Origin: a virus
IMG/VR virus record: IMGVR_UViG_3300027365_000040
Coordinates: 1-33,816 of that record
Strand: one strand, 5' to 3'
DNA length: 33,816 nucleotides
Under the pieces are notes generated by a model. It worked only from the letters and a program-made list of their open reading frames with translations. It was not told the DNA's origin and did not search any database. Positions within the stretch are counted from its first letter, which is position 1. Each line of letters opens with the position of its first letter. Positions 32,050 to 33,816 of the stretch are shown piece after piece. The position numbers were made by a program, and so were the translations under genes.

Positions 32050-32437
32050 TATTATCCTCCTCTAACAATTCTGGATTGTCGAACTTATTACCTATAACTT
32101 TTATATTTACATATCTTGAGAGCATTAAATATCTATTCTCACCTATAAATTCTGAATTAGCAAAACCAACTACATCTACACCATTAAACATTTCTGGATT
32201 ATCTGTTGTTTTATATTTATAACCTTCACCTAATACATATTCATACTCAAATATATCTCCTTCATATATTTCTTTGCCATTTTTATCTTTTAAACCGGTT
32301 GACTGCATTAATTCTGCCTTTGCTAAACTTTGAATTTCACCAAACTCATTCCACCATATCAAACCTTGTATATCTTTACCATGATATAACATTTCTTTGC
32401 TTATATCATTCCAAGCTCTAAATTTAATCTCCCTCAT
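32042..32437 (-). CDS. YopX-family protein
   Basis: This is a 131-residue protein. ATG at 32437 after AGGAGGAT is preferred over an upstream in-frame start at 32467. The opening MREIKFRAWNDISKEMLYHG and the central QSTGLKDKNGKEIYEGDIFE are the two signatures of the YopX family, common in phages of Firmicutes, with unknown function. The C-terminal strands (NIKVIGNKFDNPELLEE) agree with the family end. Confidence 0.9.
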   Translation of the reverse strand: MREIKFRAWNDISKEMLYHGKDIQGLIWWNEFGEIQSLAKAELMQSTGLKDKNGKEIYEGDIFEYEYVLGEGYKYKTTDNPEMFNGVDVVGFANSEFIGENRYLMLSRYVNIKVIGNKFDNPELLEEDNNE

Positions 32438-32570
32438 TATCCTCCTCCTGTTCCTTAACCTTATCATTCAGCGACTTAGATTCCTTCTTCTCCATTTGGT
32501 GCAGTTCCCAAAACCCTTCAAGTCCTAACCTTTTAGCTTCTTCTTTACTTAAATTAGACCACCTTGTCAT
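32424..32570 (-). CDS. Hypothetical small charged protein
   Basis: This is a 48-residue protein, ATG at 32570 with GGAGGT 5 nt upstream. It is helical: SNLSKEEAKRLGLEGFWELH followed by Lys/Glu-rich QEEDNEGD end. It overlaps the YopX-like gene by 14 nt, so the ribosome-binding site of that gene is inside this one. No family is recognised. Confidence 0.5.
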   Translation of the reverse strand: MTRWSNLSKEEAKRLGLEGFWELHQMEKKESKSLNDKVKEQEEDNEGD

Positions 32571-32573
32571 TGG

Positions 32574-32738
32574 TTACCTCCTAACATATTTCTTCCTACT
32601 TCCACCAAATCCATTCCTCTTAACACACCTAACAAATGGACAGAAACCAGTCTTTTTACCAGCATTCTTAACAGTATGACTGGTTCCTGTATGCTCAAAA
32701 TACTCGCAATTCTCACAATGTTTGTCACTTACAGTCAT
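32574..32738 (-). CDS. Small zinc-binding protein
   Basis: This is a 54-residue protein. ATG at 32738 with AAGGGGG upstream is preferred over an in-frame ATG at 32804 inside the previous gene. CENC (residues 8-11) and CPFVRC (32-37) give a four-cysteine site. The C-terminus is basic and Gly-rich (NGFGGSRKKYVRR), fitting nucleic-acid binding. Function is unknown. Confidence 0.6.
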   Translation of the reverse strand: MTVSDKHCENCEYFEHTGTSHTVKNAGKKTGFCPFVRCVKRNGFGGSRKKYVRR

Positions 32739-32739
32739 A

Positions 32740-32973
32740 TCAAACCCCCTTCTTATAATTCTCAAAATCCCTTTCATTTGCCTGTTCCTGCCTGTCCATT
32801 TCAAACTTCTCCTCTGTTATAACATCAATTAGATGTTCTACCTCCTGCTTCCATTTGATATACAATTCCTTTCGTGAGTTATTATTTTCTGCTTTGATTA
32901 AAAATTTATATTTCTCCCTAATTTCTCTTAAAGTTTTAACCTTATCATACATACTTATCTTAACTTCACTCAT
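32740..32973 (-). CDS. Hypothetical coiled-coil protein
   Basis: This is a 77-residue protein with GGAGG upstream, overlapping the previous gene by 8 nt. It is nearly all helical and charged (KVKTLREIREKYKFLIKAEN, YIKWKQEVEHLIDVITEEKF). No family is recognised. It could be a small adaptor or nucleic-acid-associated protein. Confidence 0.5.
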   Translation of the reverse strand: MSEVKISMYDKVKTLREIREKYKFLIKAENNNSRKELYIKWKQEVEHLIDVITEEKFEMDRQEQANERDFENYKKGV

Positions 32974-33241
32974 TATTTTCCTCCTCTCTCAACTCAAATA
33001 CATTATGCTCTGGCTTAATCTTACCTCTCCTTGCTAAGTCTAAGAATAACAGGAATACTTCCTCTGGGTGACGTTCATATATACCAGCTATAGTTTCTAT
33101 CGTTGCTCCTCTTTCTACATACTTTATAATCTTTTTGACATCTTTCTTCTTCCAACTGAAGTCTAACTTAGCCAGTGCAATATAATCATTATCCATATTC
33201 TTTTGGTCTGTACGGTGTCGGTACTCTTTGTGTATATACAA
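32966..33241 (-). CDS. Putative helix-turn-helix protein
   Basis: This is a 91-residue protein. TTG at 33241 is chosen because GGAGGGG lies just upstream, and the later ATG (MDNDYIALAK) has no site. VKKIIKYVERGATIETIAGI then YERHPEEVFLLFLDLARRGK looks like a compact helix-turn-helix, in which a helix pair precedes a recognition helix. A basic segment and acidic tail follow. A regulatory role is inferred. Confidence 0.5.
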   Translation of the reverse strand: MYIHKEYRHRTDQKNMDNDYIALAKLDFSWKKKDVKKIIKYVERGATIETIAGIYERHPEEVFLLFLDLARRGKIKPEHNVFELREEENNE

Positions 33242-33254
33242 CCCTACCCCTCCA

Positions 33255-33380
33255 TTAATCTTTTCTCTCTTGATAATATTTTTTTATCCTTAACAGCACA
33301 TCAACAACTTCTTCATTAGATAAATCATTATCTCTTTTTAAATTATCAACACTTTTTAAAACTTCACTAAACCCTTTCAT
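33255..33380 (-). CDS. Very small helical protein
   Basis: This 41-residue frame begins at ATG 33380 with AGAAGGAG upstream, just after the helicase stop. It is helical and charged (MKGFSEVLKSVDNLKRDNDL, SNEEVVDVLLRIKKYYQERK). No family is recognised. Position directly after the helicase gene might suggest a helicase partner, but that is a guess. Confidence 0.45.
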   Translation of the reverse strand: MKGFSEVLKSVDNLKRDNDLSNEEVVDVLLRIKKYYQERKD

Positions 33381-33382
33381 AA

Positions 33383-33816
33383 TTAATTATCTCCTTCCTT
33401 CTTCTTGCTAAGGTACTGTATAGCTCCATTGTTATCATACAGGTAGCCATCTTGAAAAGTTAATATTTCTGGGTACCAAGTGAACGGTACGTTGCCTGTC
33501 CTTCCTGTTCTATTCTTCCCAACAACAATTTCAACATCAGTTTGTATTTTACTTTCCGATTCATCACTATCTTTTAATCTAAAATATTCTGGTCTATGGA
33601 CAAACATTATTTCATCAGCTCGTTCTTCTATCTCACCACTATCTCTAAGGTCGGACAGTTTAGGTTTAGGATTATTCCTTTTATGCAGATTTCTGTTTAA
33701 CTGATGAAGTAGTAGTATAGGCACTTGCAGTTCTTTAGCAAGGTTTCTGATACCTGTTACAGTCTTACCAATAGTCTTATAATTATCTAAACTTTTCATA
33801 TCAATCATAGTTAAAT
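33383..33816 (-). CDS. dnaB: DnaB-type replicative helicase, C-terminal part (5' end outside window)
   Basis: The frame is open to the right edge of the window, so only the last 144 residues or so are present. Visible motifs are LAKELQVPILLLHQLNR and KPKLSDLRDSGEIEERADEI followed by MFVHRPEYF, the H4 region and arginine-finger area of hexameric DnaB-family helicases. The C-terminus has VEIVVGKNRTGRTGNVPFTW, also typical. The Walker A and B motifs must lie beyond the window. It unwinds DNA at the phage replication fork. It is the first visible gene of the leftward operon. Confidence 0.9.
   Translation of the reverse strand, partial: LTMIDMKSLDNYKTIGKTVTGIRNLAKELQVPILLLHQLNRNLHKRNNPKPKLSDLRDSGEIEERADEIMFVHRPEYFRLKDSDESESKIQTDVEIVVGKNRTGRTGNVPFTWYPEILTFQDGYLYDNNGAIQYLSKKKEGDN

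Noticed and set aside
1-33816. CRISPR array, tRNA genes, insertion sequences and attachment sites
   Set aside because: No spaced identical repeats, no tRNA-like cloverleaf, no transposase or integrase, and no terminal inverted repeats were seen. The tandem repeats at 15752-16035 are coding.

Overview
The window is a large piece of an AT-rich tailed-phage genome (free phage or prophage) with a short-tailed (podovirus-like) virion. Strong Shine-Dalgarno sites (GGAGG-type), AGA-rich codon use and TTG starts point to a low-GC Firmicute-type host. A GH108-type muramidase and a possible envelope-spanning spanin hint that this host has an outer membrane (for example Halanaerobiales or Negativicutes). 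That host assignment is inference. No integrase, tRNA or lysogeny gene is visible.

Layout. Positions 1-850 are almost gene-free but not empty. A perfect-consensus sigma70 promoter (TTGACA, 17 bp, TATAAT) fires leftward at 558-530 into a GC-richer stretch of about 390 nt that is dense in complementary segments, including a pseudoknot. This is best read as a structured non-coding RNA. A possible 49-residue leftward ORF lies just upstream of the promoter. From 899 to 28952 all genes point right: small zinc-finger and DNA-binding proteins (899-2352), terminase small and large subunits, a Q-rich peptide, portal, scaffold and SU10-type major capsid protein (2364-9516). Then come head or neck and LamG adhesion proteins, head-tail adaptor, tail nozzle and collar fibre (9586-16600), and three presumed internal or ejected virion proteins (16995-26937). 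The last of these is a 2351-residue polyvalent protein. A lysis cassette follows (26991-28952). A bidirectional terminator hairpin at 28968-28989 separates this late operon from a leftward operon (33816-28999) of replication and nucleotide genes: DnaB-type helicase (cut by the window edge), YopX-like protein, RusA resolvase, dCTP deaminase, SSB and many very small, overlapping genes.

How it works together. Terminase, portal, scaffold and capsid protein build and fill the head. The adaptor, nozzle, LamG proteins and collar fibre form the tail and receptor-binding apparatus. The N/Q-rich repeat protein, the coiled-coil protein and the giant polyvalent protein are placed where podoviruses encode ejection proteins. 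The giant protein carries, in order, a Gly/Ala-rich hydrophobic region, an ADP-ribosyltransferase-like domain, a Cys-His-Asp (papain-like) domain, a helix-hairpin-helix domain, a HEVGH zinc-peptidase domain and a C-terminal LPD38-like region. It therefore looks like a package of effectors injected with the DNA to act on host proteins before phage expression begins.

The two most interesting elements are this polyvalent ejection protein with its repeat-rich partners, and the unassigned leftward structured RNA at the left end.
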